From Bin87 sp965221295 (GTDB lineage Bacteria > Chloroflexota > Dehalococcoidia > Lucifugimonadales > UBA3495), in NCBI GenBank assembly GCA_965221295.1, contig OZ244879.1:1426001-1490000 (forward strand): a stretch of 64,000 nucleotides of DNA. The letters are read 5' to 3'. Positions within the stretch are counted from its first letter, which is position 1, and each line of letters opens with the position of its first letter. Position numbers and translations under genes: made by a program. Under the pieces are notes generated by a model, which was not told the origin of the DNA, did not search any database, and was given only the letters and a program-made list of their open reading frames with translations. Of this stretch, positions 8,884-17,923 are shown piece by piece.

Positions 8884-9001
8884 TCCGCGAACCTCACGGC
8901 CACACCGACTCGCCATCGACGCGAAAATCACGGTTTTCCCTCGCGGCGGTCAACCGAAACCAGCGGGGCGGATTGATATTTGCCCCGGCGTCGGTGACTC
9001 C

Positions 9002-9775
9002 ATGCGCATCCTGATGATCGGAGACATAATTGGGAAGCCAGGGCGCAGGACCTTGGCTCGGCTTTTGCCCGCGTTGCGCTCCGAGCTGAACATTGACCTG
9101 GTTACCGCCAACGCGGAGAACACCGCGGGCGGATTCGGCCTGACCCTTGACACCGCCCGCAACCTGCTGGACGCCGGCGTCGACGTGATGACGTCTGGCA
9201 ATCACATTTGGGACAAGAAAGACATTCTGCCTCACATGGATGAGCTGCCTCTCCTGCGACCCGCCAATTACTACGGCGCGCCCGGCCGGGGCTGGCTGAT
9301 GCACGGCGACGTCATGGTGCTGAATCTGCAGGGCCGTGTCTTCATGCCACCGATAGACTGCCCTTTCCGGGAAGCGGATCGCCGGCTGGCCGAAGCGGAA
9401 ACCGAACTCGGGCAATCGCCGCGGGTTACGGTGGTTGATTTTCACGCCGAGGCCACTTCCGAAAAGCAGGGGTTGGGTTGGTACCTGGATGGTCGCGTCA
9501 GCGCCGTGGTTGGCACCCATACGCATGTGGCAACTGCGGACACCCGCATCTTGCCGGGCGGCACTGCCTACGTGAGCGACCTTGGCATGACGGGTCCGCT
9601 GGATTCTGTTATTGGTACAGACATCGCCCCGGTATTGGAGCGATTTCGCACCGGGCTGCCTCAGCGCTTCACTCCGGCAGAAGGCCCCTGCGCGCTCAAC
9701 TCCGTCCTGATCGAAATCGATCCCGACAATGGTTGCGCCACCGAAATCGCGCGCGTCGATCGCATCGTCGATTGA
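9002..9775 (+). CDS. ymdB: YmdB/TIGR00282 family metallophosphoesterase
   Basis: 257 residues. The start MRILMIGDIIGKPGR carries the first metal ligand Asp. TANAENTAGGFG, TSGNHIWDKKD, DFHAEATSEK and GTHTHVATADTRIL supply the remaining ligands of the dinuclear centre. Characterised members hydrolyse 2',3'-cyclic nucleotides and influence sporulation or biofilm decisions. Their gene often follows rny, as here, which suggests linked RNA turnover. The gap to rny is about 120 bp and may contain a separate start of transcription. Confidence 0.93.
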   Translation: MRILMIGDIIGKPGRRTLARLLPALRSELNIDLVTANAENTAGGFGLTLDTARNLLDAGVDVMTSGNHIWDKKDILPHMDELPLLRPANYYGAPGRGWLMHGDVMVLNLQGRVFMPPIDCPFREADRRLAEAETELGQSPRVTVVDFHAEATSEKQGLGWYLDGRVSAVVGTHTHVATADTRILPGGTAYVSDLGMTGPLDSVIGTDIAPVLERFRTGLPQRFTPAEGPCALNSVLIEIDPDNGCATEIARVDRIVD

Positions 9776-9942
9776 ATGCAACGTTCGGCCGCTCAACAAT
9801 CATTCGGCATTACACTATCCCGGCCATCGCCCATGTAACAGTCGCGTCTCTCCGGCGTGGCGGCGATAGCGGGATAGCGGCAAACGTCAATTTAGATGGA
9901 CTCCCAAATTGCACTAAACAACGCCTGATCCTCGGAGCGCCG

Positions 9943-10818
9943 ATGTCCATAACCGTTGACCTTCACCTTCATACCACTGCCTCTGACGGCCGATTGACAC
10001 CCACCGAGCTGGTGGAACTCGTCGCCGCCAAGGGCCTACGCACCATCGCCGTGAGCGACCACGACACCACCGCGGGCTTGGCCGAGGCCAAACGCGCTGT
10101 TGACAAGATTCCGGGCATGCGCCTGATCCCCGGCATCGAACTCAGCTGCGACGTGCCGGGCGGTGAAGTCCACATGCTGGGCTACTTCATGGACACCAGC
10201 GACGCCGGGTTTCAGGAGACACTGGCCGCATTCCGGGAAGGCCGCCTGGCCCGCGGAGAGGGCATGGTGCGCAAACTGGCTGAGCACGGATTGTACATCG
10301 ATTGGGAGCGGGTGCTGGAAATCGCCGGCGATGCCTCCGTCGGGCGGCCGCATATCGCCATGGCTTTGGTCGAGGCCGGCTACTTCGCCGAGCCGGGCGA
10401 AGCGTTTCACGAATACCTGGGACGCAATGGCAAAGCCTATGTGGAGCGTTCCAAGTTGACGCCTGTCGACGCGGTGAAGATGCTCAACGACATCGGCGGC
10501 GTCGCCGCGTTCGCGCATCCCTGGTTTGAACGTCGCGGCGGCGAGCCCGAGCCTGAGCAATCTCTGATTGAAACTGTGGAGGAATTGAAAGCTGCCGGGC
10601 TGCACGGGATGGAAGTTCACTACGCCATGTACGACGAAGCCACCGTCGATTGGCTGGCTGACCTGGCCCGCGCCTACGACCTTATACCTTGCGGTGGCAG
10701 CGACTACCATCACAGCGGCAATGCGCGCGAACCACTGCCGGGAGTGAACGGCCCTCCGATGGAGTCTGTAGAACGCCTCGAAGAGGCCTCCCGCAAACTG
10801 GCCGCGGTTGCCGGGTAG
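9943..10818 (+). CDS. PHP-domain phosphoesterase (TrpH/RNase AM-like)
   Basis: 291 residues. PHP metal-site motifs occur in order: DLHLHTTASDG, SDHDTT, a GIELSC segment, GEVHMLGY, GRPHIA, AFAHPW and a C-terminal CGGSDYHH. Such proteins bind three divalent metals and hydrolyse phosphate esters. Relatives act on 3',5'-nucleotide bisphosphates or as 5'-3' exonucleases on RNA ends. Position after rny and ymdB supports a role in RNA or nucleotide turnover, but that is inference. ATG 9943 has CGGAG about 7 bases upstream. The open frame runs further upstream but with non-PHP sequence overlapping ymdB. Confidence 0.9.
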   Translation: MSITVDLHLHTTASDGRLTPTELVELVAAKGLRTIAVSDHDTTAGLAEAKRAVDKIPGMRLIPGIELSCDVPGGEVHMLGYFMDTSDAGFQETLAAFREGRLARGEGMVRKLAEHGLYIDWERVLEIAGDASVGRPHIAMALVEAGYFAEPGEAFHEYLGRNGKAYVERSKLTPVDAVKMLNDIGGVAAFAHPWFERRGGEPEPEQSLIETVEELKAAGLHGMEVHYAMYDEATVDWLADLARAYDLIPCGGSDYHHSGNAREPLPGVNGPPMESVERLEEASRKLAAVAG

Positions 10819-10904
10819 CTTCCTGCCCAAACGCCCTTGCAACCGGGGCGTCGCGCCGAAACCGAAAATTCGCGGTTTTGCTCGCCCGGACAGCTAACTG
10901 ACCT

Positions 10905-11621
10905 ATGCTCGACCAAACGCTGCCGATTGTCGTATGCCTCTGGGCAGTCGCCTATTTGATCGGAGCCACGCCGGTTTCGTATCTGTTGGGCAGGTATGTG
11001 GGAGGCGTTGACCTTCGCCGCCGCGGCAGCGGCAACGTCGGAGGCAGCAATCTGGCGAGCCAATTGGGGCGGCGCTGGATGCCGGTGATCATCGCGGTTG
11101 ATTTTGCGAGGGGCGCCGGCCCAGCGACTGTTGGGTGGTGGTTGGTCGGCTTGGGCGATTGGCCCTGGTTGCTGGCGATCACTCCGCTTTTCACACTGGC
11201 AGGTAACGCTTGGTCTCCCTTCCTTAGGTTCGCCGGCGGCCGCAGCGTAGGTGTTTGGGCTGGTGGCATCCTGGGGTTCTCGCCCACACTGATGCTGGTA
11301 GCCGTGGCCGCTTACCTCTTGACATGGATGGTTTCGCGTCGGTCTCCGGAATCTTTGTTGGTGATCATGGCCCTGTTGCCGCCGGTGTGCCTAGCTTGGC
11401 CCGACGGTTTGATGGTTGGGATTTCGCCCAGCCAGCTCGCCGCCTATGCTGCCATTGGGTCTGCGCTGATCCTCGCCAAGCGGGTTGCCTCCAATGGTGG
11501 TCCTTGGCCAGCGGGATGTTCGCGCGGGTCCGTCCTGTTGAATCGCCTGTTCCGGGACCGGGACATTGCTGATCGGCAGCAGTGGTTATCCCGTGTCAGC
11601 GATAGGGCTCCCGAATTCTGA
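10905..11621 (+). CDS. plsY: Glycerol-3-phosphate acyltransferase PlsY-like
   Basis: 238 residues with 5-6 membrane segments. The three PlsY signatures are recognisable: GATPVSYLLGR near the N-terminus, RRGSGNVGGSNLA (acyl-phosphate site) and AGNAWSPFLRFAGGRSVG. PlsY transfers the acyl group from acyl phosphate to glycerol-3-phosphate in the first step of phospholipid synthesis. Two usually conserved positions differ: the His in GHxFPVF is Asn, and the Lys in GGKGV is Arg. The C-terminal ~35 hydrophilic residues are longer than usual. The stop overlaps the next start by one base. Confidence 0.8.
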   Translation: MLDQTLPIVVCLWAVAYLIGATPVSYLLGRYVGGVDLRRRGSGNVGGSNLASQLGRRWMPVIIAVDFARGAGPATVGWWLVGLGDWPWLLAITPLFTLAGNAWSPFLRFAGGRSVGVWAGGILGFSPTLMLVAVAAYLLTWMVSRRSPESLLVIMALLPPVCLAWPDGLMVGISPSQLAAYAAIGSALILAKRVASNGGPWPAGCSRGSVLLNRLFRDRDIADRQQWLSRVSDRAPEF

Positions 11622-12124
11622 TGGCTGAACCGAGAAACGAAACCGGCTCCATTGGCTGCCATTGGCATCCCACGGTGCAGACCAGGCTATCCTGTAGCCA
11701 GTGTCAACGTCCCATCTGCACCGATTGCCTGGTTCAGGTCCCGGTGGGTATCAGGTGTCGTGAGTGTGGACGCGCCCAACCGCTGCCGACGTTTGACGTT
11801 CGTCCGGCCAGTTACGCCAGAGCCACCATAACCGCCGCGATAATCGCAATTGCTGGGGTTGTGTTGACGATTTTGGTGGCTCAACTGATCGGGGGCTTGG
11901 CCTTCGTGGTGATGCCTCTCGCCATAGGCTACGCCACTGGCGAAATCGTCAGCAGGGTGGTCAACCTGAAACGCAGTCGCGGCCTGATGTACATAACAGG
12001 AGGGACCGTGGCGCTGGCGGTGATTGTATCGCTGTTCCTGTTGGACTTCAGGTTGTTGGAACTATGGGGCGTTCTGGCAACCGTGGGTGGAGTCATGGTG
12101 GCCATCGCCCGCGTGCGGCTCTGA
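11621..12124 (+). CDS. B-box-type zinc finger membrane protein
   Basis: 167 residues. The N-terminal ~50 residues hold a Cys/His-rich zinc-binding module: C13, H16, C25, C28, C33, C36, C46, C49, spaced as in B-box fingers. Four hydrophobic segments follow (residues ~65-165) with short loops. Proteins of this build are common in Chloroflexota and Actinobacteria and have no assigned role. The start ATG shares a base with the plsY stop, so translation is probably coupled. This may link it to membrane lipid synthesis, but nothing in the sequence shows that. Confidence 0.8.
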   Translation: MAEPRNETGSIGCHWHPTVQTRLSCSQCQRPICTDCLVQVPVGIRCRECGRAQPLPTFDVRPASYARATITAAIIAIAGVVLTILVAQLIGGLAFVVMPLAIGYATGEIVSRVVNLKRSRGLMYITGGTVALAVIVSLFLLDFRLLELWGVLATVGGVMVAIARVRL

Positions 12125-12191
12125 CCGAATACGCGGCTCTGTTCCCACAGCAACGCGCTCCCCAAGTTCGGCTGGTGGCGTTGGGTTTGAT

Positions 12192-12680
12192 TTACGGCGT
12201 GGTGTCCCTTTCAATTGCCACCCACAGGCGATTGACCGTATCGCTGGTTACGCCGCTACCGAAACCGCGCCGCCGCAGGTAGTCCCACATTTTTCGGCGG
12301 AACTCGGCGTAAGGCATGTTGCCTCTCTTCAGCCACAACTGGGCTCGCCGCTCGCCGGCTCGGTACGCGCCGCTCTCTTCGTCCAAGCCTTCAAGGGTGT
12401 CGTCGATGATGCTGTCGGCTACGCCCTTGGCCTGCAATTCCCGGCGCAAGGCGAACGCGCCCCGCGGTTTGCGTCTTTCCCTGTTGTCTCGCCAGCGGCG
12501 CGCGAAATCAACGTCATCCAAATAGCCGTAGCGTTTGAGCGCGGCGATGACGCGCTCGACGACGGGTTGGGAATGCCTGCTCCCGACCCGTCGTCGCACT
12601 TCGGTTATCGACCGCTGCCTGAAGCTGACGAAACGCAGGGCGGTTTGCAACGCCTGGGAATATTCGTCAGATTCCTGCAT
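12192..12680 (-). CDS. recX: Regulatory protein RecX
   Basis: 162 residues with the three-helix repeats of RecX: LRFVSFRQRSITEVRRRV, VIAALKRYGYLDDVDFARRW and KPRGAFALRRELQAKGV. RecX binds RecA filaments and limits their activity. The ATG overlaps the recA stop by one base (TGATG), giving translational coupling. The order recA-recX is the usual one. Confidence 0.93.
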   Translation of the reverse strand: MQESDEYSQALQTALRFVSFRQRSITEVRRRVGSRHSQPVVERVIAALKRYGYLDDVDFARRWRDNRERRKPRGAFALRRELQAKGVADSIIDDTLEGLDEESGAYRAGERRAQLWLKRGNMPYAEFRRKMWDYLRRRGFGSGVTSDTVNRLWVAIERDTTP

Positions 12681-13795
12681 CAGTTGAGGCTGGCCCGGCT
12701 GGGGTCGGCGACATATTCTTGGTCGTCATTGGCGGCGGTCAACCCGTATCCGTTGGAGGCGATGGCCGCGTCGGTTCCGTCGGGTTCTTCTTCTCCGCGT
12801 ATCAGGGACTCAATGGCCCCGGCTATATCGGGATTGTCCGCAAGGAAGTTTTTGGAATTCTCACGGCCTTGGCCGAGGCGGGTTTCACCGTAGGAGTAGA
12901 AGGACCCCGACTTCTTGACGAACCCTTGGTTCACGCCGATGTCCAGGAGGTCGCCCATCTTGCTGATGCCCTGGTTGAACATGATGTCGAACTCAGCCAC
13001 CCGGAAGGGGGCGGCCACTTTGTTCTTGACGATTCTGGCCCTGACCCGGTTTCCGATGATCTCCGAACCCTGTTTCAAAGATTCGGTTCTGCGCAGGTCG
13101 ATTCGCACCGAACTGTAGAATTTCAGGGCGCGGCCACCGGGGGTGACTTCAGGGCTGCCGTAGGAAATGCCGATCTTTTCTCTGATCTGGTTGATGAACA
13201 CCACGGCCGTGCGCGACCGGTTGATGGCGGCGGTCAGCTTCCGCAGGGCTTGGGACATCAACCTCGCTTGCATGCCGACGTGCACGTCTCCCATTTCACC
13301 CTCGATTTCGGCCTGGGGGACTAGCGCCGCCACGCTATCCACCACGACGGAATCCACCGCGCCGCTGCTGACCAGCTTTTCGGTGATGTCCAAGGCCTGC
13401 TCTGCCGAGTCGGGCTGGGAAATCAGCAGATTATCCAGGTCCAGACCGCAGTTGGCCGCGTACTGTGGATCCAGGGCGTGTTCGGCGTCGATGTACGCAG
13501 CCAATCCGCCCTGTTTTTGAGTTTCGGTCATTATGTGGATTGCCAGGGTGGATTTGCCAGCCGATTCGCCGCCGTAGATTTCGGTCACTCGGCCGCGCGG
13601 CAGGCCACCGACTCCCAACGCCAGGTCCAGTGACAGCGACCCCGTGGGTATGACGTTGGTGATCAGGTGAGACACCTGGTCATCACCCCTCATCACGGCG
13701 CCCTTGCCGTGGTCCTTCTCAATGCGGCCCAGGGCCATTTCCAGGGCTGCCAGTTTGTCTTTGTTCAGATTCAGGGTTTCCGGGTTGATTGCCAT
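12680..13795 (-). CDS. recA: RecA recombinase
   Basis: 371 residues. The N-terminal LNKDKLAALEMALGRIEKDHGKG is followed by Walker A YGGESAGKST, the VVVDSVAALVPQ Walker B region, MQARLMSQALRKL (L1/L2 neighbourhood), FINQIREKIG and TPGGRALKFYSSVR, all highly conserved. It forms the ATP-dependent filament for strand exchange and SOS induction. ATG 13795 is chosen because AGGA lies 7 bases before it. A GTG 4 codons upstream overlaps this RBS and is less likely. The promoter and possible LexA box lie directly upstream, and recX follows with coupled translation. Confidence 0.98.
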   Translation of the reverse strand: MAINPETLNLNKDKLAALEMALGRIEKDHGKGAVMRGDDQVSHLITNVIPTGSLSLDLALGVGGLPRGRVTEIYGGESAGKSTLAIHIMTETQKQGGLAAYIDAEHALDPQYAANCGLDLDNLLISQPDSAEQALDITEKLVSSGAVDSVVVDSVAALVPQAEIEGEMGDVHVGMQARLMSQALRKLTAAINRSRTAVVFINQIREKIGISYGSPEVTPGGRALKFYSSVRIDLRRTESLKQGSEIIGNRVRARIVKNKVAAPFRVAEFDIMFNQGISKMGDLLDIGVNQGFVKKSGSFYSYGETRLGQGRENSKNFLADNPDIAGAIESLIRGEEEPDGTDAAIASNGYGLTAANDDQEYVADPSRASLN

Positions 13796-13832
13796 TTCGA
13801 TCCTCACGTGGGGCTGTAGTTAGATTGGCCAA

Positions 13833-13861
13833 ATGATAGCACAGGCGTTCCGAAAATGCAA
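13833..13861 (-). promoter_or_regulatory. recA promoter with possible LexA-type operator
   Basis: On the minus strand, TTGCAT (13856-13861), a 17-base spacer and TATCAT (13833-13838) form a good promoter. The spacer contains GAACGCCTGTGC (13839-13850). This resembles the Gram-positive SOS box pattern GAAC-N4-GTTC with one mismatch in the right half-site. A repressor there would cover the core promoter. Confidence 0.55.
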
Positions 13862-13998
13862 CCGTTTTTTGACCGTAATGGATCATGCGGCCAATCGGGG
13901 TCAGAACGTGCTTGAACTACAGGCCCATGGGGCCGCCGATCTGGGACTCCGCAGATTAGGGGATGCTAGGAGGGCGCACGGCCCTCGCGTCAGAAGTC

Positions 13999-14229
13999 TC
14001 AAAAGCCTCCCTCGAATCCGATAGTTACGACACCATTTTCGACGATGATCGGGGTTATCCGTTCTCCTCCCGATAGCTCAAGCAAAGCCGGGATTTGGTC
14101 CGGCTGCTTGGAAACGTCAATTTCGGTGTAGGCGACCCGTTGCCGTCGGTAGTGCATCTTGGCTTGCGCCGAGAAGGGACAATCGGGGTGAGTGTAAAGG
14201 ACAATTCCAGTCTGCTCTGCGGTTGTCAA
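13999..14229 (-). CDS. Glutaredoxin-like small protein
   Basis: 76 residues with a complete thioredoxin/glutaredoxin fold pattern: an initial strand GIVLYTHPDCPFSAQAK with a CPFS active site (one Cys), then VAYTEIDVSKQP, ERITPIIVENG containing the cis-Pro, and C-terminal TIGFEGGF. A single-Cys CPFS site suggests monothiol chemistry or thiol/Fe-S handling. The start is TTG at 14229, supported by AGGAG 6 bases upstream. There is no in-frame ATG at the N-terminus. Confidence 0.82.
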   Translation of the reverse strand: MTTAEQTGIVLYTHPDCPFSAQAKMHYRRQRVAYTEIDVSKQPDQIPALLELSGGERITPIIVENGVVTIGFEGGF

Positions 14230-14324
14230 ATTATTCTCCTGAACCAGGCGCGGCCTCGCGCCGCCGGAAAGTTCCTAGATTGTACGTAGGCGCATCCCAT
14301 AGCGCAACGTCGCAAAGCGCGCCT

Positions 14325-15278
14325 TCAGATTGGCACCGGTTGTTGTTCCAAGAGATCGCCGATCACCGATTCCTGGGTGCGCTCCCGCAGGCGCGCCATG
14401 CTTTTCAGGATGACGCGGTGGGCCAACGCCGGACGCGCCAAAGCCTTGATATCGTCTGGCGTTACAAAATCCTGCCCCCGGATTGCCGCCAGCGCTTGCG
14501 AGCAGCGGTAGAGGCCCAGCGTGGCCCTGGGGCTGGCGCCCAACTCCACGTCTGGATGGTGGCGGGTCGCCCTGACCAGCTGCACCACGTATGACCTGAG
14601 GTCTGGGCTGAAGTAGATGCGACGCACCATTTCCTGCATCCGCAACACATCCTGGGCAGATGCCACGGGCTTGAGCTCGGCCACCGGATTTGCGTCTTCG
14701 TACCGCTCTACCATTGCCGCTTCGTCGCTCTCCGATGGATAGCCCAAGCTCAACCTGAGCAGGAAGCGGTCGATTTGCGCTTCCGGCAAGGGGAACGTTC
14801 CCTCAAGTTCAATGGGATTCTGGGTTGCCAGCACCAGGAACGGAGCCGGCAATGGCACTGTATCCTGGTCAACCGTAACCTGTCGCTCCGCCATGGCCTC
14901 CAGCAAGGCCGATTGCGTGCGGGGAGTCGCTCGGTTGATCTCGTCGGCCAGCACCACTTGAGAAATGACGGGACCGGGCCGAAATTCAAACTTACCGCTC
15001 AACTGGTTGTAGAAATTGATCCCGGTGATGTCCGAGGGCATCAGGTCGGGAGTGAATTGAATCCGGCGGAAGTCGCAATCCAGCGAGTGCGCCAACGATC
15101 GCGCCAGGGTCGTCTTGCCAATGCCCGGCACGTCCTCGACCAGGACATGGCCGCCGCTGAATAGCGCCGCCAAAGTGAATTCGATCACGTCATCCTTGCC
15201 AACGATGGCTCGTTGGATGTTGTCGCGTATCGCCCTGGCGGTGGCCGCGATTTCTTGCGCTGCTTGAGGACTGGTCAA
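14325..15278 (-). CDS. MoxR family AAA+ ATPase
   Basis: 317 residues. It has Walker A VPGIGKTTLAR, Walker B VVLADEINRATPRTQSALLEAM, sensor 1 LATQNPIELEGTFPLPEAQIDRF, and a C-terminal lid with SPRATLGLYRCSQALA. MoxR ATPases act as chaperones that insert cofactors or assemble complexes, usually with a von Willebrand A partner. None is adjacent here. The start is TTG at 15278, overlapping the upstream nucleotidyltransferase stop as TTGA, so translation is likely coupled. Confidence 0.93.
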   Translation of the reverse strand: MTSPQAAQEIAATARAIRDNIQRAIVGKDDVIEFTLAALFSGGHVLVEDVPGIGKTTLARSLAHSLDCDFRRIQFTPDLMPSDITGINFYNQLSGKFEFRPGPVISQVVLADEINRATPRTQSALLEAMAERQVTVDQDTVPLPAPFLVLATQNPIELEGTFPLPEAQIDRFLLRLSLGYPSESDEAAMVERYEDANPVAELKPVASAQDVLRMQEMVRRIYFSPDLRSYVVQLVRATRHHPDVELGASPRATLGLYRCSQALAAIRGQDFVTPDDIKALARPALAHRVILKSMARLRERTQESVIGDLLEQQPVPI

Positions 15279-16006
15279 GGGAGTTTCCCATCTGTCGCCG
15301 GCGGGTGGCCGCCGGACAAAAACTCTTCAACTTCTCGGAGGTCTTTCATTGAATCTACGCTGCGCCAGAAATCCAACGTGCGCGCCGCTGACATCCGTCC
15401 GGCCGCCGCCAATTCTGGAAACGTCGTGGTTTCGTGGTCCCCTCGCGTTGGCAGCAGCTCACGGATTCCAGGATCAAGGACATAGATGCCGCCATTGATC
15501 GAGTAGGGCAGTGGCGCCTTTTCCCGAAACTGCCGCACGATTCCACCTTGATCCGAATCCACGATGCCATAGGGGCTGACCATCGGCGCCGTGAGGATGC
15601 TGACGGCGTGGCGAGGATTTTCGGCCTGCCGACGATGGTAATCCTCTATCAATGCCTTCATGTCGGCGTTGGTGATCACGTCTCCATTGGTGGCCATTAC
15701 CGGTCCTTCGACTGCCCCAACCAGGGCGAGGCCTTTTTTCAACGCGCCGCCGCGGCCAAGTGGCATATCCTCCCGGCTGTAGTGGGCGTTGAATCCAAAA
15801 TGCTTGCCATCGCCAAAGTATTCTTCCACCACCTGACCGAGGTATCCAATCAGAAACACCACGTCGGTAACGCCCGCGGCCGTGAGGCGATTCACGTGAT
15901 GCCACAAGATTGGTTTGCCGCATACCGGCGCCATTGGTTTGGGAACCTGCTCAGTTAGGGGCCGCAACCGTTCCCCCTGGCCACCGGCGAGAATTAGAGC
16001 GAACAT
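15275..16006 (-). CDS. Sugar-1-phosphate nucleotidyltransferase
   Basis: 243 residues, NTP_transferase fold. LILAGGQGERLRPLT is the nucleotide-binding loop, followed by KPMAPVCGKPILWHHV, the metal-binding ATNGDVIT, and INGGIYVLDPGI near the C-terminus. It resembles glucose-1-phosphate or mannose-1-phosphate (HddC-like) nucleotidyltransferases that make activated sugars for surface glycans. The substrate cannot be told from sequence alone. It is the first gene of a two-gene unit with moxR, overlapping it by 4 bases. Confidence 0.9.
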   Translation of the reverse strand: MFALILAGGQGERLRPLTEQVPKPMAPVCGKPILWHHVNRLTAAGVTDVVFLIGYLGQVVEEYFGDGKHFGFNAHYSREDMPLGRGGALKKGLALVGAVEGPVMATNGDVITNADMKALIEDYHRRQAENPRHAVSILTAPMVSPYGIVDSDQGGIVRQFREKAPLPYSINGGIYVLDPGIRELLPTRGDHETTTFPELAAAGRMSAARTLDFWRSVDSMKDLREVEEFLSGGHPPATDGKLP

Positions 16007-16133
16007 GTAGCTGGTATCCTAACGCCGGCATTTCGGCAGGTCAACAAAAGCGCCATCGCCCCAGGTTGAAGCGATGGCGATGCCCCGATTAGTTGCCCGC
16101 GCCGGGGTGGAGGTTCCGTTGCCGGCGCCTTCT

Positions 16134-17816
16134 CTACTGATAGGCCCTGGGCCTGAATTCCGACGAACAGTACCTGATGTTCTCCCAGAACCCGGCTGCT
16201 TCCCGTTCCACATTCACCGCCTGCAGGAATTCCCGGCTGGGATCGTCGTAGATGATGCAAGGCGCCCACAACGCGATGTCGGGGAATACGAACAATAGTC
16301 CAATCACCAGGGCCATGCACCCCATGAAGGGCAGCACTCCTATGTACACGTCCGTAATGGTGCTTTGTTTTAACGCCTCCTGGGCTGCCGCCGTCTGCTC
16401 CGCCATTTGTTGATCCACGTCCTGACGGACTCCGTGCAGGATGTACAGGTTGATCCCCTCCGGCGGGCTGATCAAAGCGGCCTCCACCAGGATCACCATG
16501 ATGATGCCGAACCACACCAGGTCCACTCCCACCGCTTCGAGCGATGGCGTCAGGATCGGTATGGTGGTCACCAGCATGGCAAAGCTCTCCATGAAAGTGC
16601 CTAGCAGCAGGTAAAAGAAGACCAGGATGATTACGAACTGCAAAGCGTTCAGGTTCAGCCCGGTAATCCATTCCGATATGTCCTGTGAAATGCCCAACCG
16701 GGCGAAGGCGAAGCTCAGGGTGAACGCCGCCATCACGATCAACATGATCATCGATGACGTGCGAACCGTCGAGATTATGGCGTCCAAAAGCATCAGCCTG
16801 ATGCCGCGCATGGAGTCGCCCCATTTGGCGTACGCCCCCTGGGGCTTCTTGTACAGTTCGTTGGCGATCGCGACTACCAGCGCGCCGACCACGCCCAGCG
16901 CCGCCGCCTCAGTGGGGGTCGCCCAGCCGGTATAGATGGAACCGAGCACCACAATAATGATGACCAGCACCGGAATGATGGCAACCAGTCCCACCAACGC
17001 TCCTTTCAACATTCTCAGCCATTCGCTGGTCGCTTCTCCGTAGGACAGAGTCGAACGTCCGCGGCGGTAGGCGGCGCGTTCCACGGGATTGCCGATGCCG
17101 GCTTCCGTCGTTTGTTCCCTCTCCAATTCGGCCAGTTGCTCGTCGGTGTAGCGTCGAACGCCGATCCCGTTGAACCAAGCGCGATACAAGCGCCGGACTT
17201 CTTCGTCCATCGGCGCCGTGCGCGGAAACAACACCGAGGTGACGACCATCATCAATATCATCGTGAACGCCAGCAGGAACCCGGGCAGAAAGCCCCCCAT
17301 GTACAGCCGTCCAATCGACTCCTCCACCAGGACGCCGAAGATGATCAGTCCGATGCTGGGCGGGATCAGGATGCCCAGGGTGCCGCCGGCCGCCAGCGAT
17401 CCGATCACCAGTCGTTCGCTGTAGCCGCGCTGGCGGAACGACGGCAGCGACACGCGACTGATAGTGGCGGAAGTGGCGACGCTGGAGCCCGAGCAGGCCG
17501 CGAAGACCGCGCAGGAGGCGATATTGGTGTGCAACAGGCCGCCCGGCAGGAACACCAGCCAGCGGGAAAGCGCGCCGTACATGCGCTCGCCCATCCCGGA
17601 GCGCAGCATCAACTCTCCCATCAGCAGGAACAGTGGAACCGCCACCAGGATGAAGTTGGTATTGCTCTCCCAAGCCTTGTTGCCGAGGATGTTCCACAAC
17701 GGCGCATCGGAGAACGCCTGCATCATCACCAAGGAAAGCACCCCAAGGGCGCCGGCGACGTATAGGCCAATCAGGAAGAAGACTCCCATCATGCTGAACG
17801 CGGCGATGATTGCCAT
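16134..17816 (-). CDS. dctM: TRAP transporter large permease (DctM)
   Basis: 560 residues, about 130 longer than typical DctM. The N-terminal half has the family text MGELMLRSGMGERMY, CAVFAACSGSSVATSATIS and GGTLGILIPPSIGLIIFGVL. The C-terminal half includes YTGWATPTEAAALG and PEGINLYILHGV. It is predicted to have about 11-12 membrane segments. The extra length is mainly a hydrophilic loop at residues ~200-270 between the halves (EEVRRLYRAWFN, QLAELEREQTTE) plus a longer C-terminus. It is the sodium-driven channel of the tripartite system. GGAGGGA lies upstream of the ATG. It is last in the dctP-dctQ-dctM order. Confidence 0.95.
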   Translation of the reverse strand: MAIIAAFSMMGVFFLIGLYVAGALGVLSLVMMQAFSDAPLWNILGNKAWESNTNFILVAVPLFLLMGELMLRSGMGERMYGALSRWLVFLPGGLLHTNIASCAVFAACSGSSVATSATISRVSLPSFRQRGYSERLVIGSLAAGGTLGILIPPSIGLIIFGVLVEESIGRLYMGGFLPGFLLAFTMILMMVVTSVLFPRTAPMDEEVRRLYRAWFNGIGVRRYTDEQLAELEREQTTEAGIGNPVERAAYRRGRSTLSYGEATSEWLRMLKGALVGLVAIIPVLVIIIVVLGSIYTGWATPTEAAALGVVGALVVAIANELYKKPQGAYAKWGDSMRGIRLMLLDAIISTVRTSSMIMLIVMAAFTLSFAFARLGISQDISEWITGLNLNALQFVIILVFFYLLLGTFMESFAMLVTTIPILTPSLEAVGVDLVWFGIIMVILVEAALISPPEGINLYILHGVRQDVDQQMAEQTAAAQEALKQSTITDVYIGVLPFMGCMALVIGLLFVFPDIALWAPCIIYDDPSREFLQAVNVEREAAGFWENIRYCSSEFRPRAYQ

Positions 17817-17923
17817 ATGCTAGTCCCTCCGGGCGGATCCCATCACAGTATGAAGAATGCCTTGCCTGGTTGCTTTGGCGCATATGCCGCCCAACGCGGG
17901 TTGAGCGGAGCGCTGTGGGTGGG

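Noticed and set aside
9478..9942. N-terminal extension of the PHP protein
   Set aside because: It overlaps ymdB in another frame. The PHP domain begins at ATG 9943 with its own RBS.
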